This document shows positions 16,578-23,251 of a stretch of 24,356 bases of DNA, one piece after another; position 1 is the first letter of the stretch; every line of letters starts with the position of its first letter. Source of the stretch: Ignavibacteriales bacterium (GTDB lineage: Bacteria > Bacteroidota > Ignavibacteria > Ignavibacteriales > Ignavibacteriaceae); contig DPRR01000002.1 in assembly GCA_003538625.1 (NCBI GenBank), positions 1-24,356 of the forward strand, given 5' to 3'. The translations under genes were made by a program, and so were the position numbers. The notes below the pieces were generated by a model, which was not told the origin of the DNA, did no database searches, and was given only the letters and a program-made list of their open reading frames with translations.

Positions 16578-16766
16578 GATTGCAAAAAAGTTCTTAAAAT
16601 ATTAATTAATAAAAAAATAAAAAGTGTTTGTATCTAACTCGGCTTCCTTGTTATGGCGGCGGCAGGCATAGTAGCGCTGTACCGTTTAGAAATAAATAAG
16701 AGGATTGACACAAAATTAACAAATAAGGAGAGTCAATACACACCTATTAAAAGCATCGAGGGAGTA

Positions 16767-17252
16767 ATGTTTATTAAAAAGATAGCTGCAGTAATTTTAG
16801 TAGAAGCATTTTTGTCAGTTGCACTGGCAGAAAATAATTCTAATTTCTATTCTATAGGAGATTCAACACAAATGACACCACAAGAAATAATAATTGCAAA
16901 AGAAAAAGCAATTCTAGACCGATGGATAACCGGCGATACATTCGGATTCATTGAAGCCGCCGCCGAAGAAATAACATATTTTGATCCCGGATTAGAAAAA
17001 CGCTGTACAGGTAAAAAAGAATTCCATAATTGGATTGCCGCTTTTAATGGAACATTCAGCTTTCCCAATTATGAATTACTTGATCCGCAGGTTCAAATGC
17101 ATGGTGATGTTGGTGTTCTTACTTTTAATTTTATTGGAATTATGCAGGATGGCAACAAAGAATATTTTAACACAACTGAAGTATACAAACTGATTGATGG
17201 GGATTGGAAATTAATAAGTTCACACTGGTCACAAACTAAACCTAAACGATAA
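16767..17252 (+). CDS. Secreted NTF2-like (DUF4440/SnoaL-type) protein
   Basis: 161 residues. MFIKKIAAVILVEAFLSVALA is a clear signal peptide. The mature part begins with a helix (TPQEIIIAKEKAILDRWITG), then FIEAAAEEITYFDPGLEKRCTGKKEFHNWIA, VQMHGDVGVLTFNFIG and TTEVYKLIDGDWKLISSHWS, the cone-shaped NTF2 fold of DUF4440/SnoaL-like proteins, where ITYFDPG and the final W-K-L-I-S-H-W strand are typical. Such proteins bind or convert small molecules, but no catalytic pair is certain. A longer frame opens at ATG 16653, but ATG 16767 keeps a proper signal peptide and has GAGGGAG upstream, so it is preferred. It is flanked by dispersed repeats. Confidence 0.8.
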   Translation: MFIKKIAAVILVEAFLSVALAENNSNFYSIGDSTQMTPQEIIIAKEKAILDRWITGDTFGFIEAAAEEITYFDPGLEKRCTGKKEFHNWIAAFNGTFSFPNYELLDPQVQMHGDVGVLTFNFIGIMQDGNKEYFNTTEVYKLIDGDWKLISSHWSQTKPKR

Positions 17253-17340
17253 TATTTATTTGAAAAAAATCTTTTTTCATATATGATTAGTTAAAGAAAA
17301 TGTGGCGGTTACTAAGGTGTGGTTAAATAAAGTAAAAAAA
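17253..17340. other. Short AT-rich gap
   Basis: Between the NTF2-like gene and the repeat at 17341. No ORF, hairpin or promoter that I can support. Confidence 0.5.
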
Positions 17341-17442
17341 CTGTATAACCTCTTTAATCCGCCACAGGCGGACAGGTAAGCACAAAGTCCCCGACGAGTC
17401 GGGGCAGGCAAGAGGATAAAAAAATATTATTCAATCCGTTAT
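17341..17442. repeat. Full-length dispersed mosaic repeat
   Basis: CTGTATAACCTCTTTAATCC, then a palindrome TCCGCCACAGGCGGA, GGTAAGCACAAAGT, a second palindrome CCCCGACGAGTCGGGG, and CAGGCAAGAGGATAAAAAAA with TATTATTCAATCCGTTAT. CCTCTT and AAGAGG are complementary and enclose the palindromes; TATAAC and GTTAT at the ends are also complementary. The whole can fold as a branched hairpin. Related sequences lie at 765, 8738, 12377, 15764, 16471 and 21887. Confidence 0.8.
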
Positions 17443-17448
17443 GAAGGT

Positions 17449-17658
17449 TTATTGCCAATGAATATTTGGCTTAACATTTTTTGCAGCACATTCTCTTAAA
17501 TAAAGATTCATCAAATTTTGATACGGAATATCAATTTCAGCAGCTAATTTTTTAAAGTACTCAACTGTATCATTCTCTATTCTGATTGATATTTGTTTTT
17601 TTAGTTTCTTTATGTAAGGATTTTTAATGGAATTAGAAAAATTATATTCTTTTTTCAT
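17449..17658 (-). CDS. brnA: BrnA-type antitoxin
   Basis: 69 residues. An N-terminal polar stretch is followed by a ribbon-helix-helix segment, KKQISIRIENDTVEYFKKLAAEIDIPYQNLMNLYLRECA, typical of BrnA/CopG-type antitoxins that bind DNA as dimers and neutralise BrnT. Its ATG (17658) comes 1 nt after the stop of the toxin gene (TAA-A-ATG), the toxin-first order usual for BrnT/BrnA. It probably represses the operon through the palindrome at 17956-17982. Confidence 0.85.
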   Translation of the reverse strand: MKKEYNFSNSIKNPYIKKLKKQISIRIENDTVEYFKKLAAEIDIPYQNLMNLYLRECAAKNVKPNIHWQ

Positions 17659-17659
17659 T

Positions 17660-17950
17660 TTATTTCACCTCGTGATAATGTTTACTTTCAGATTTTGTAG
17701 CTTTTCTTGCAGAAATTATTCTAATAACTTCATCATTTTCTTTATAAGTGTGAACAACTATAAGCAGGTTTAACCTGGCAGACAGACCAAGAATAATAAA
17801 TCTTGCTTCATCTCCTGAATGTTCGGAGTCAGGAATTAATCTAGCATTTTCATCAAAGAATACGGTTTTTGCCTCTTCAAATGAGATTTTATGCTTTTTA
17901 ATATTAATAAGGTCTTTATTTTGGTCCCATTGAAAATGAATGTTATCCAT
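17660..17950 (-). CDS. brnT: BrnT-type ribonuclease toxin
   Basis: 96 residues that match the BrnT family throughout: FQWDQNKDLINIKKHKISFEEAKTVFFDE, then RFIILGLSARLNLLIVVHTY and the C-terminal IRIISARKATKSESKHYHE. BrnT is a RelE-like mRNA-cleaving toxin; the family's key basic and aromatic residues, including the K/H near the N-terminus and the R-x-x-S-A-R-K segment, are present, so it looks intact. Start ATG 17950. It forms a two-gene operon with brnA and is preceded by an AT-rich palindromic operator. Such pairs stabilise genomic islands; here it lies just upstream of the cassette array. Confidence 0.9.
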   Translation of the reverse strand: MDNIHFQWDQNKDLINIKKHKISFEEAKTVFFDENARLIPDSEHSGDEARFIILGLSARLNLLIVVHTYKENDEVIRIISARKATKSESKHYHEVK

Positions 17951-17955
17951 AAATG

Positions 17956-17982
17956 TTATATAATGATATTATAATTATATAA
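17956..17982. promoter_or_regulatory. Palindromic operator of the brnTA operon
   Basis: TTATATAAT (17956-17964) and ATTATATAA (17974-17982) are perfect 9-bp inverted repeats with a 9-nt spacer, and a further TTTATATAAA lies just outside, near 17985-17994. They sit 5-30 bp upstream of the brnT start, where the promoter should be. Autoregulation by BrnA is the family's known behaviour; this exact site is inferred. Confidence 0.65.
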
Positions 17983-18074
17983 TAATTTATATAAAATACA
18001 TTCAACAAACAAATCAAGCGTACATATATCTTGAATAATAGCTCTGACATTATTTCTTGCTTGAAGTGCAGGCA

Positions 18075-18191
18075 ATGATAAGAATACTTGTTAAAAAAGG
18101 AATCACTACTGAAGATGAAATTATGCAGGAGATTGTGAAACTTAAAGAAGAGATGGAGCAGAAAATAAAAGATTCACAGAAGTTGAATTGA
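18075..18191 (+). pseudogene. Remnant of a small coiled-coil gene (copy 2)
   Basis: ATG at 18075 opens a 38-codon frame: MIRILVKKGITTEDEIMQEI followed by VKLKEEMEQKIKDSQKLN. The same tail, broken by a stop, lies at 12422-12513. Upstream in-frame residues (LLEVQA) suggest the original began slightly earlier (TTG 18057 is possible), but the frame closes at 18045. It is either a tiny intact gene or a decayed copy. No ribosome binding site is visible. Confidence 0.5.
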
Positions 18192-18473
18192 ATAATTAAA
18201 TATGATCTTTTATGGATATTTACCTTAGATTTTTTTAAGTTACCGATGCACATATGTACATACCCTCCACAACGACTTATCTGACGCCGGAGGGGGGAGC
18301 TTGTTAGATTAGAATGTAAAGGGATTTGACAAGTTAAGATTTGGTACTTTTTAAGATCATATTCTTTATTTGAGTTTAAACCAATGAATAATAGTAAATA
18401 AGATAAAACAGGAAATGTTAAATAGTTAAGTGTTAGCGTTTCTTTATAAGTATTAGTTTGTTTTCAAAGGCTT
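18192..18473. other. Gap before the first cassette gene, with a GC-rich hairpin
   Basis: CCCTCC (18263-18268) pairs with GGAGGG (18289-18294) and is followed by GCTTGTTAGATTAG, where GTTAGAT fits the attC/attI core consensus GTTRRRY. No matching left half is seen. Near the right end TGTTAGCG (18431-18438) could be another decayed core. Otherwise AT-rich without an ORF. This gap could hold the left border of the cassette array. Confidence 0.4.
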
Positions 18474-19685
18474 ATGAGCCAAAATCCTGAAAAACCTTAC
18501 GAACTTAGAAAAATAACACGTATTGATATTAAAGGACGAAAATCCCACAATAAAGGTACACACGGTTGGCAAGTTCGTTTCCAATCTCCTTCTGATAAAT
18601 CTAAAGATATAAATCAATTTTTTAATGATTCAAAATTTGGAGGAAAAGAAAAAGCCATTGAGGCAGCTAAACATTTCAGAGATGCGATGGAAATTGAATA
18701 TGATCCTGAACATCCTGGAAGTTTAAATACAATGCGCAAAACCAGAAATAAATCTGGATTCATCGGTGTTCACCGAACAAAACGTATCTCTAGAAAAAAA
18801 TATGGTACATATATTTATGACGTTTGGCAAGCGCACTATCCCATCGAAAAAAATAAACATCGTTCAAGAGCATTTTCAATATCAAAATATGGTGAAGAAG
18901 GGGCATTAAAATTAGCAATTGAATGGCGAGAAGAAGGTATAAAAAAATATAAAGCCACATTTGATAAATTATTCGAACCACCATCTAATATTAATGTAAA
19001 AATTTGGCGATATCTCGATTTTACAAAATTTGCATCTTTATTAGTTAATAAAGGATTGTTCTTCCCGAGAGCGGATAAATTTAATGATCAGTTTGAAGGT
19101 TCTTTTTCCTTTGCAAATAAAAAGTTACGACCACTGATCTATAAAACTTTAAAAAGAAATTATACTAGCGAAGAATTTAGTAAATACATTCGAATTTTAA
19201 GAAAAAAAGTATTTATAAGTTGTTGGCATTTGAGTGAATTTGAATCTGCTGGAATGTGGAGCTTATATTCTAAAACAGAGGAAGCTATTTGTATACAATC
19301 TACTTATGCTAAAATGAGAGAAATTTTGGATGTCAATATAAATATTGGAATGGTGCGCTATGTAGATTATGAAAAAGAATGGATCCCTGAAAACAATATC
19401 TTAGCACCGTTTTTATATAAGAGGCAATCATTTGAACACGAACAAGAGATACGGGCAATTATAAGCAAATCAAATTCAAAAACATTTTTGGATATAAAAA
19501 ATTCAGATGAGAATTTACCAGATGGTATTTGGGTAAATCTTAACCTAAATAGACTGATCGAAAAAGTATATGTTGCACCGAATTCTGCTAATTGGTTTTT
19601 TGAGCTGGTTCAAAATGTGGTTTCAGCTTACAAATTAAATGTTCCAGTTTTGCGTTCATCTTTAGAAGAAGAACCATTCTATTGA
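18474..19685 (+). CDS. AP2-like / DUF2971 fusion protein
   Basis: 403 residues. Residues ~85-165 hold an AP2-type DNA-binding-like domain (NKSGFIGVHRTKRISRKKYG, then YDVWQAHYPIEK...RSRAFSISKYGEEGALKLAIEWREEG). The N-terminal 10-70 (HNKGTHGWQVRFQSPSDKS...FGGKEKAIEAAKHFRDA) repeats the pattern as a second, degenerate copy. Residues ~183-370 are a DUF2971 domain (WRYLDFTKFASLLVNKGLFFPRADKFNDQFEG; KVFISCWHLSEFESAGMWSLY; FEHEQEIRAII), a family of unknown activity often found in mobile and defence neighbourhoods. AP2 domains are known in phage HNH endonucleases and plant regulators. ATG 18474 has AAAGG 3 nt upstream. It is the first gene of the cassette-like array and ends 4 nt before an attC-like site. 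The fusion suggests DNA or nucleic-acid recognition coupled to an unknown effector. Confidence 0.82.
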   Translation: MSQNPEKPYELRKITRIDIKGRKSHNKGTHGWQVRFQSPSDKSKDINQFFNDSKFGGKEKAIEAAKHFRDAMEIEYDPEHPGSLNTMRKTRNKSGFIGVHRTKRISRKKYGTYIYDVWQAHYPIEKNKHRSRAFSISKYGEEGALKLAIEWREEGIKKYKATFDKLFEPPSNINVKIWRYLDFTKFASLLVNKGLFFPRADKFNDQFEGSFSFANKKLRPLIYKTLKRNYTSEEFSKYIRILRKKVFISCWHLSEFESAGMWSLYSKTEEAICIQSTYAKMREILDVNINIGMVRYVDYEKEWIPENNILAPFLYKRQSFEHEQEIRAIISKSNSKTFLDIKNSDENLPDGIWVNLNLNRLIEKVYVAPNSANWFFELVQNVVSAYKLNVPVLRSSLEEEPFY

Positions 19686-19689
19686 TGAA

Positions 19690-19915
19690 AACTAACAAGC
19701 AAATCAACCCGACCGCCTTTTCGCATTCGGGTTTTATGAAATTCTTGGGTTGGTTTTTCCGTTTTAAGTTTTTTGTTCAAAGTGGTTCTATTAATTAACA
19801 TTGTTGCAAACTGCACTTGCGAAGAAAGATAAATGCGGTTTGCTTAATCATTGGCAGTTGTTTTTTATGCGGTATCCTTATTATGGGGTACCGCCTATCG
19901 GCAACGACGTTATAT
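19690..19915 (+). other. attC-like recombination site(s)
   Basis: The left end, CTAACAAG-(4 nt)-TCAACCCGAC followed by TTCGCATTCGG, is shared with the site at 23045. The right end, CAACGACGTTAT, matches CAACGCCGTTAT there. The two arms do not pair well with each other, but TAACATTGTTGC (19796-19807) pairs over 11 of 12 positions with GCAACGACGTTA (19901-19912), giving a 120-bp site of usual attC size. The region may thus be one long site or two overlapping sites with a gene-less cassette between them. Confidence 0.6.
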
Positions 19916-19935
19916 TCTGAAATTATGAGGTAAAT

Positions 19936-20940
19936 ATGGCATCTACAGTAATTACTGCTTTTGACGAATTCCAAAAAGATATGGTAAATTTGGATACGGA
20001 AAAGACAAAAAATGCTAATAGTAGTAAAGATTGGTTGATTTATAAAATTCACAAATTTCCTGATGATGATACTGATTTTCCTAAACTATACACTGACATT
20101 GATATTCAATATGGATCATTTGCACGACATACCAAGATTAGACGTTTAAATGATATTGATTTAATGATTGGTATTTCTGCAGAAGGAGCAACTTATTGGG
20201 AATCTCGGGATGGAATTAGCATCACTGTTCCAGAAACAGCGACAAAACTATTGAAATTATGTAATGATAATACCAAAACTCTAAATTCAATAAAAATGAT
20301 TAATAAATTCATCAAGAGCCTTAAAGATATATCACAATATGCAAAATCAGATATTAAACGTAATAAAGAAGCAGCTGTTTTAGAATTATCTTCTTATGAA
20401 TGGAATTTCGATATTGTGCCTTGTTTGTTTACTAAACCAGAGACTGATGGGAGAACATATTATCTCATACCTGATGGGAATGGCAATTGGAAAAAGACAG
20501 ATCCGAGATTAGATAAAGAGCGCGTAATAAGTATAAACAAAAGACACGACGGAAATGTGTTAAATGTAATTAGAGTTCTAAAATATTGGAATAGACGACC
20601 TACGATGCCATCTGCGCCATCTTATTTATTTGAAAATCTTATGCTAAATTATTTTGCCAGTTCACCGGATAAAGCTAGTAAATTTGTTGATATGAATTTA
20701 CCTACTCTTTTAAGTCATATCAATACTTATATAATGTATCCTGTTAATGATCCAAAAAATATTCAAGGTGATTTAAATACTTTGACCTATTCAGAAAAAC
20801 AAAAAATTTCTACAAGAGCTTATGTAGATTACCAAAAAGCATTAGAGGCAAGGCAATTTGAAAATGACAAAAAGATGAAAGAGTCAATCAATAAGTGGCG
20901 TGAAATATTTGGAGATAATTTTCCTAGATATAATGATTGA
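19936..20940 (+). CDS. CD-NTase (SMODS) cyclic-oligonucleotide synthase of a CBASS-like operon
   Basis: 334 residues. The nucleotidyltransferase core is intact: G60-S61 (YGSFARHTKIRRLNDIDLMI) followed by D73 and D75, and a third acidic residue D159 in EWNFDIVP. Residues ~160-330 form the helical OAS1/SMODS-type C-terminal part (INKRHDGNVLNVIRVLKYWNRR; APSYLFENLMLNYF; YQKALEARQFENDKK). Such enzymes make cyclic di- or oligonucleotides after phage infection to activate a linked effector. GAGG lies 6 nt before ATG 19936, 27 nt behind an attC-like core. The next gene overlaps it by 8 nt and encodes an S-4TM membrane effector, completing a minimal type I CBASS. The nucleotide product cannot be told from sequence. 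Confidence 0.92.
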   Translation: MASTVITAFDEFQKDMVNLDTEKTKNANSSKDWLIYKIHKFPDDDTDFPKLYTDIDIQYGSFARHTKIRRLNDIDLMIGISAEGATYWESRDGISITVPETATKLLKLCNDNTKTLNSIKMINKFIKSLKDISQYAKSDIKRNKEAAVLELSSYEWNFDIVPCLFTKPETDGRTYYLIPDGNGNWKKTDPRLDKERVISINKRHDGNVLNVIRVLKYWNRRPTMPSAPSYLFENLMLNYFASSPDKASKFVDMNLPTLLSHINTYIMYPVNDPKNIQGDLNTLTYSEKQKISTRAYVDYQKALEARQFENDKKMKESINKWREIFGDNFPRYND

Positions 20941-21889
20941 ACAAAATAAAAATATTGCGGTGTTACAAAATGAAATTACAAGCCTTGAAAAACTTTCTGC
21001 ACAAAATTACTTGTATTCTTCCGCCAAAAAATTTAAAGCACTACAAATAATATTAAGCGTCGTCGTTATCGTAATAATCTCATTCCTAAAAATAATTTTC
21101 GAAAAAAAAAATTCTGAGGTATTGTTGGGAATGAATTGGAATATGGTGTCACCTTATTTTAGTCTATTAAGTGTGCTTGTTACAATTGTTAACGTATATA
21201 TTCTAAAATCAATAATATCCCAAAAGATAAAACTTGCCTCATTAATTCAATATGATTTTGATACTTATGTAATGAACATTAATAAAAACATTATATATCA
21301 AGAAAACTGTCCCCCATATGAAGATATCTGGAAATATTCATTGAAAAACAAAAAGAAAGGTTATCCTCCAGATTTTTTTAAAGATTGGTATTCACCTTAT
21401 GTGGATTCTTTAGACAAAAGTGTTAGTAATTTTATTTGCTTAAAAACAAATTTAGTATGGGATATGAATCTTAGGACTATCTACCGCAACAGCATATTGA
21501 TATTATTAATTTTACTTTCAGTATTACTACTTATTCCTTCGTTTATTTTAGGTGTTACGATAAAATCTTTTACTTTAGAAGTATTAATCCCACTTATGCC
21601 TTTATTTACTTTTAGTATATCAGAAATTATGGATAATAATAAGACAATTTTAAATAAAAAGAGAATCAAAACTATTATTGATCTAACTTGGGATAGAATT
21701 TTATCAAAAACAATATTTATTGATGAGTTATCAAAACTATCTAAAGAATGTCTGGAGTATCTGATTATACTAAGAAGAGAAAACCCAATTATATTTGATT
21801 GGTTCTTTAATCTAACTAAAAAAAGTAGTAATGATGAAATGAACTATTCAGCGGACAGATTAATTAAGGAATATAAAAATCGCTCATAA
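20933..21889 (+). CDS. S-4TM pore-forming effector of the CBASS-like operon
   Basis: 318 residues. Layout and motifs match the SMODS-associated S-4TM family: an N-terminal helix (LQNEITSLEKLSAQNYLYSS), two TMs (~36-56, ~74-95), a cytoplasmic linker with LIQYDFDTYVMNI, KGYPPDFFKDWYSPYVDSL and ICLKTNLVWDMNLRTIYR, two more TMs (~186-206, ~212-232) and the C-terminal LRRENPIIFDWFFN. Activated by the cyclic nucleotide made by the upstream enzyme, it would permeabilise the inner membrane and stop phage spread by killing or arresting the cell. ATG 20933 overlaps the synthase stop codon by 8 nt, so translation is coupled; an in-frame GTG at 20900 is less likely. Its own stop TAA lies inside a copy of the dispersed repeat (see 21884). 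Confidence 0.92.
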   Translation: MIEQNKNIAVLQNEITSLEKLSAQNYLYSSAKKFKALQIILSVVVIVIISFLKIIFEKKNSEVLLGMNWNMVSPYFSLLSVLVTIVNVYILKSIISQKIKLASLIQYDFDTYVMNINKNIIYQENCPPYEDIWKYSLKNKKKGYPPDFFKDWYSPYVDSLDKSVSNFICLKTNLVWDMNLRTIYRNSILILLILLSVLLLIPSFILGVTIKSFTLEVLIPLMPLFTFSISEIMDNNKTILNKKRIKTIIDLTWDRILSKTIFIDELSKLSKECLEYLIILRRENPIIFDWFFNLTKKSSNDEMNYSADRLIKEYKNRS

Positions 21890-22001
21890 CCTCTTTAATA
21901 AGTACAAAGTCAAGAGGATATAAAAATCTTTGCAATAGGTAAAAAAATATTTTATAAAAAATAATTACGGCATTGTGTTTTAACATAACACGTCGTTAGT
22001 T
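21884..22001 (+). other. Dispersed repeat merged with a degenerate attC-like site
   Basis: TCATAACCTCTTTAATAAGT (21884-21903), then ACAAAGTCAAGAGGATATAA, is a copy of the mosaic repeat, whose TAA is the stop codon of the S-4TM gene. The right end, AACACGTCGTTAGTTT, has the exact complement (GTTAGTTT) of the AAACTAAC ends of the other two sites. The arms TGTGTT and AACACG form only a short hairpin, so the classical attC stem is missing. It may be a site damaged by repeat insertion. Confidence 0.45.
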
Positions 22002-22013
22002 TGCTAAAGAAAT

Positions 22014-22745
22014 ATGGAAATATCGAACTCAGATAAACAGAAAATATTAAAACAAATTGATAAAATTTCATATCCTGATAATTTATCACGTTTAATAGCA
22101 AAATCATTCTCGCCTCAATTAGCTTTAGTAGATAATTTTCAAAAACAAATAGAAGAAACAGTTAAACATCAGCATAGACTTATTAATAGTTTGGGAAACA
22201 CATTTGTGAATACTCTTACTAGCCAAATGGAAGTTTTAGCCAAATCAGCTAATGCATTTTATAATATGCAGTCAAGCATAATTAAAGGTTTGGAACTACA
22301 TATTGAACGACAAATAAAATTAGCTGAATCATTATCTACCGGCTTTACAAAAATGGTTCTCCCTCAAATAAATCTTTTCGATAGTTTTGCTCAACAGATT
22401 GCTGAATCACATAAAAATATTCTCCAGAATTTATCAGTTAACATTGTTAAAAATTTAGAACCAATTCAATCTTTAATTAATAGTTACGATTTAAACAAAG
22501 TAGTTCAGCAAATTAATTTATATAAAGAAGCAAACTATAAAATGAATTTTGGTCAAAGCATAATTCTTTCGATTGATGATATTAAAAGACAGAGAGAATA
22601 TGAACAAGTTATATTGACTATTGAAGAACTACTAAAAACACATATTGAAAAAAATCCTAAAAGTATTGTTGCTTCATCTTCATTTCAAAATCTTCTTTAT
22701 TTCTTGTTAAGCATAATTATTACAGTTTATTTAGGTAATCAATAA
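22014..22745 (+). CDS. Coiled-coil protein with C-terminal TM (5' part of an interrupted SH3 gene)
   Basis: 243 residues, mostly amphipathic helix (KQIEETVKHQHRLINSLGN; TSQMEVLAKSANAFYNMQS; HIERQIKLAESLSTGF; FDSFAQQIAESHKNILQNLS), ending in a hydrophobic segment FQNLLYFLLSIIITVYLG. The frame continues without a break after the TAA at 22743-22745 for another 98 codons with an SH3 domain, so the intact protein was probably a coiled-coil/TM/SH3 membrane protein. Such proteins occur in integron cassettes and mobile regions of Bacteroidota; the function is unknown. Start ATG 22014 lies 19 nt behind a GTTAG core, with a weak AAAGAA ribosome binding site. Either the gene is broken or a shorter protein is made. 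Confidence 0.7.
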   Translation: MEISNSDKQKILKQIDKISYPDNLSRLIAKSFSPQLALVDNFQKQIEETVKHQHRLINSLGNTFVNTLTSQMEVLAKSANAFYNMQSSIIKGLELHIERQIKLAESLSTGFTKMVLPQINLFDSFAQQIAESHKNILQNLSVNIVKNLEPIQSLINSYDLNKVVQQINLYKEANYKMNFGQSIILSIDDIKRQREYEQVILTIEELLKTHIEKNPKSIVASSSFQNLLYFLLSIIITVYLGNQ

Positions 22746-23042
22746 GAAGAAAATATTATCAAATCAATAAATGATACCAGTCAAAGAATTGAGCAAGAAA
22801 TTGAAAAAATTACGCCTAATAAAGAATATGCTAAAATTTATATCGTTCGCACCAAACTAAATGTCAGAAAAGAATCAAACAGCAAATCTTTAATTTTAGA
22901 TACTTTATTTCCTAATAACAAAGTAGAAGTAATAAAAGAAGAAAACGATTGGTTTTATGTGGAGTATTTTGATTTTGTTGAAGGTTTGCCCAAAACGGGT
23001 TGGGTATATAGTAAATATTTAATAAAAGTTAATATCCAGTAG
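22746..23042 (+). pseudogene. SH3-domain 3' part, in frame behind a TAA
   Basis: 98 codons in the same frame as the coiled-coil gene: EENIIKSINDTSQRIEQEIE, then an SH3 domain from IYIVRTKLNVRKESNSKS through KVEVIKEENDWFYVEYF to GWVYSKYLI, ending at TAG 23040-23042. There is no ATG, GTG or TTG in frame at a useful place, so it can only be made by read-through or as part of the original protein. The domain itself shows no decay, which suggests a recent mutation, an assembly error, or genuine read-through. Confidence 0.7.
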
Positions 23043-23044
23043 TA

Positions 23045-23233
23045 AACTAACAAGTGCTTCAACCCGACAGAGTATTCGCATTCGGCATTTTTTATAATTT
23101 TAATGTTAGTCGTTCCGTTTAGACAAATTTGTTAGGCTTTGTTCTTCTAAACAAAATATTTAAATCATTAATGTTTGTGCTTCTATTCGGCAGTCTTAAG
23201 CTGGGCTGTGGGTTAAGCACAACGCCGTTATTT
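23045..23233 (+). other. attC recombination site with two extrahelical bases
   Basis: The outer boxes are AACTAAC (23045-23051) and GTTATTT (23227-23233). The left inner arm GTGCTT(C)AACCC(G)ACAG at 23054-23070 pairs over 15 bp with CTGTGGGTTAAGCAC at 23206-23220, except for two unpaired bases, C23060 and G23066, both on the left arm. This one-sided pair of extrahelical bases is the hallmark by which integron integrases recognise the folded bottom strand. At 189 bp it is long but within the known range. Confidence 0.85.
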
Positions 23234-23251
23234 TCCTAAGTTAAGGATAAT

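Noticed and set aside
16653..16766. Longer N-terminus of the NTF2-like protein from ATG 16653
   Set aside because: It would bury the clear signal peptide at MFIKKIAAVILV, and the extension has no family resemblance; GAGGGAG supports ATG 16767.
17341..17442. The mosaic repeat as a true attC site, because TATAAC and GTTAT at its ends are complementary
   Set aside because: CCTCTT/AAGAGG pairs, but AAGAGG lies about 30 nt from the right outer box and there are no one-sided extrahelical bases, so it does not have attC geometry.
18050..18253. Minus-strand ORF of 67 codons
   Set aside because: It is the reverse shadow of the relic coding frame on the plus strand, which is matched by a second copy at 12.4 kb.
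18263..18310. GC-rich stem followed by GTTAGAT as an attI or attC site
   Set aside because: The core fits the consensus, but no complementary left outer box is found and no integrase gene is nearby; kept only as a note on the gap.
20900..20932. GTG 20900 as the start of the S-4TM gene
   Set aside because: It would add 11 residues inside the synthase gene with no family counterpart; ATG 20933 in the ATGATTGA overlap is the usual coupled start.
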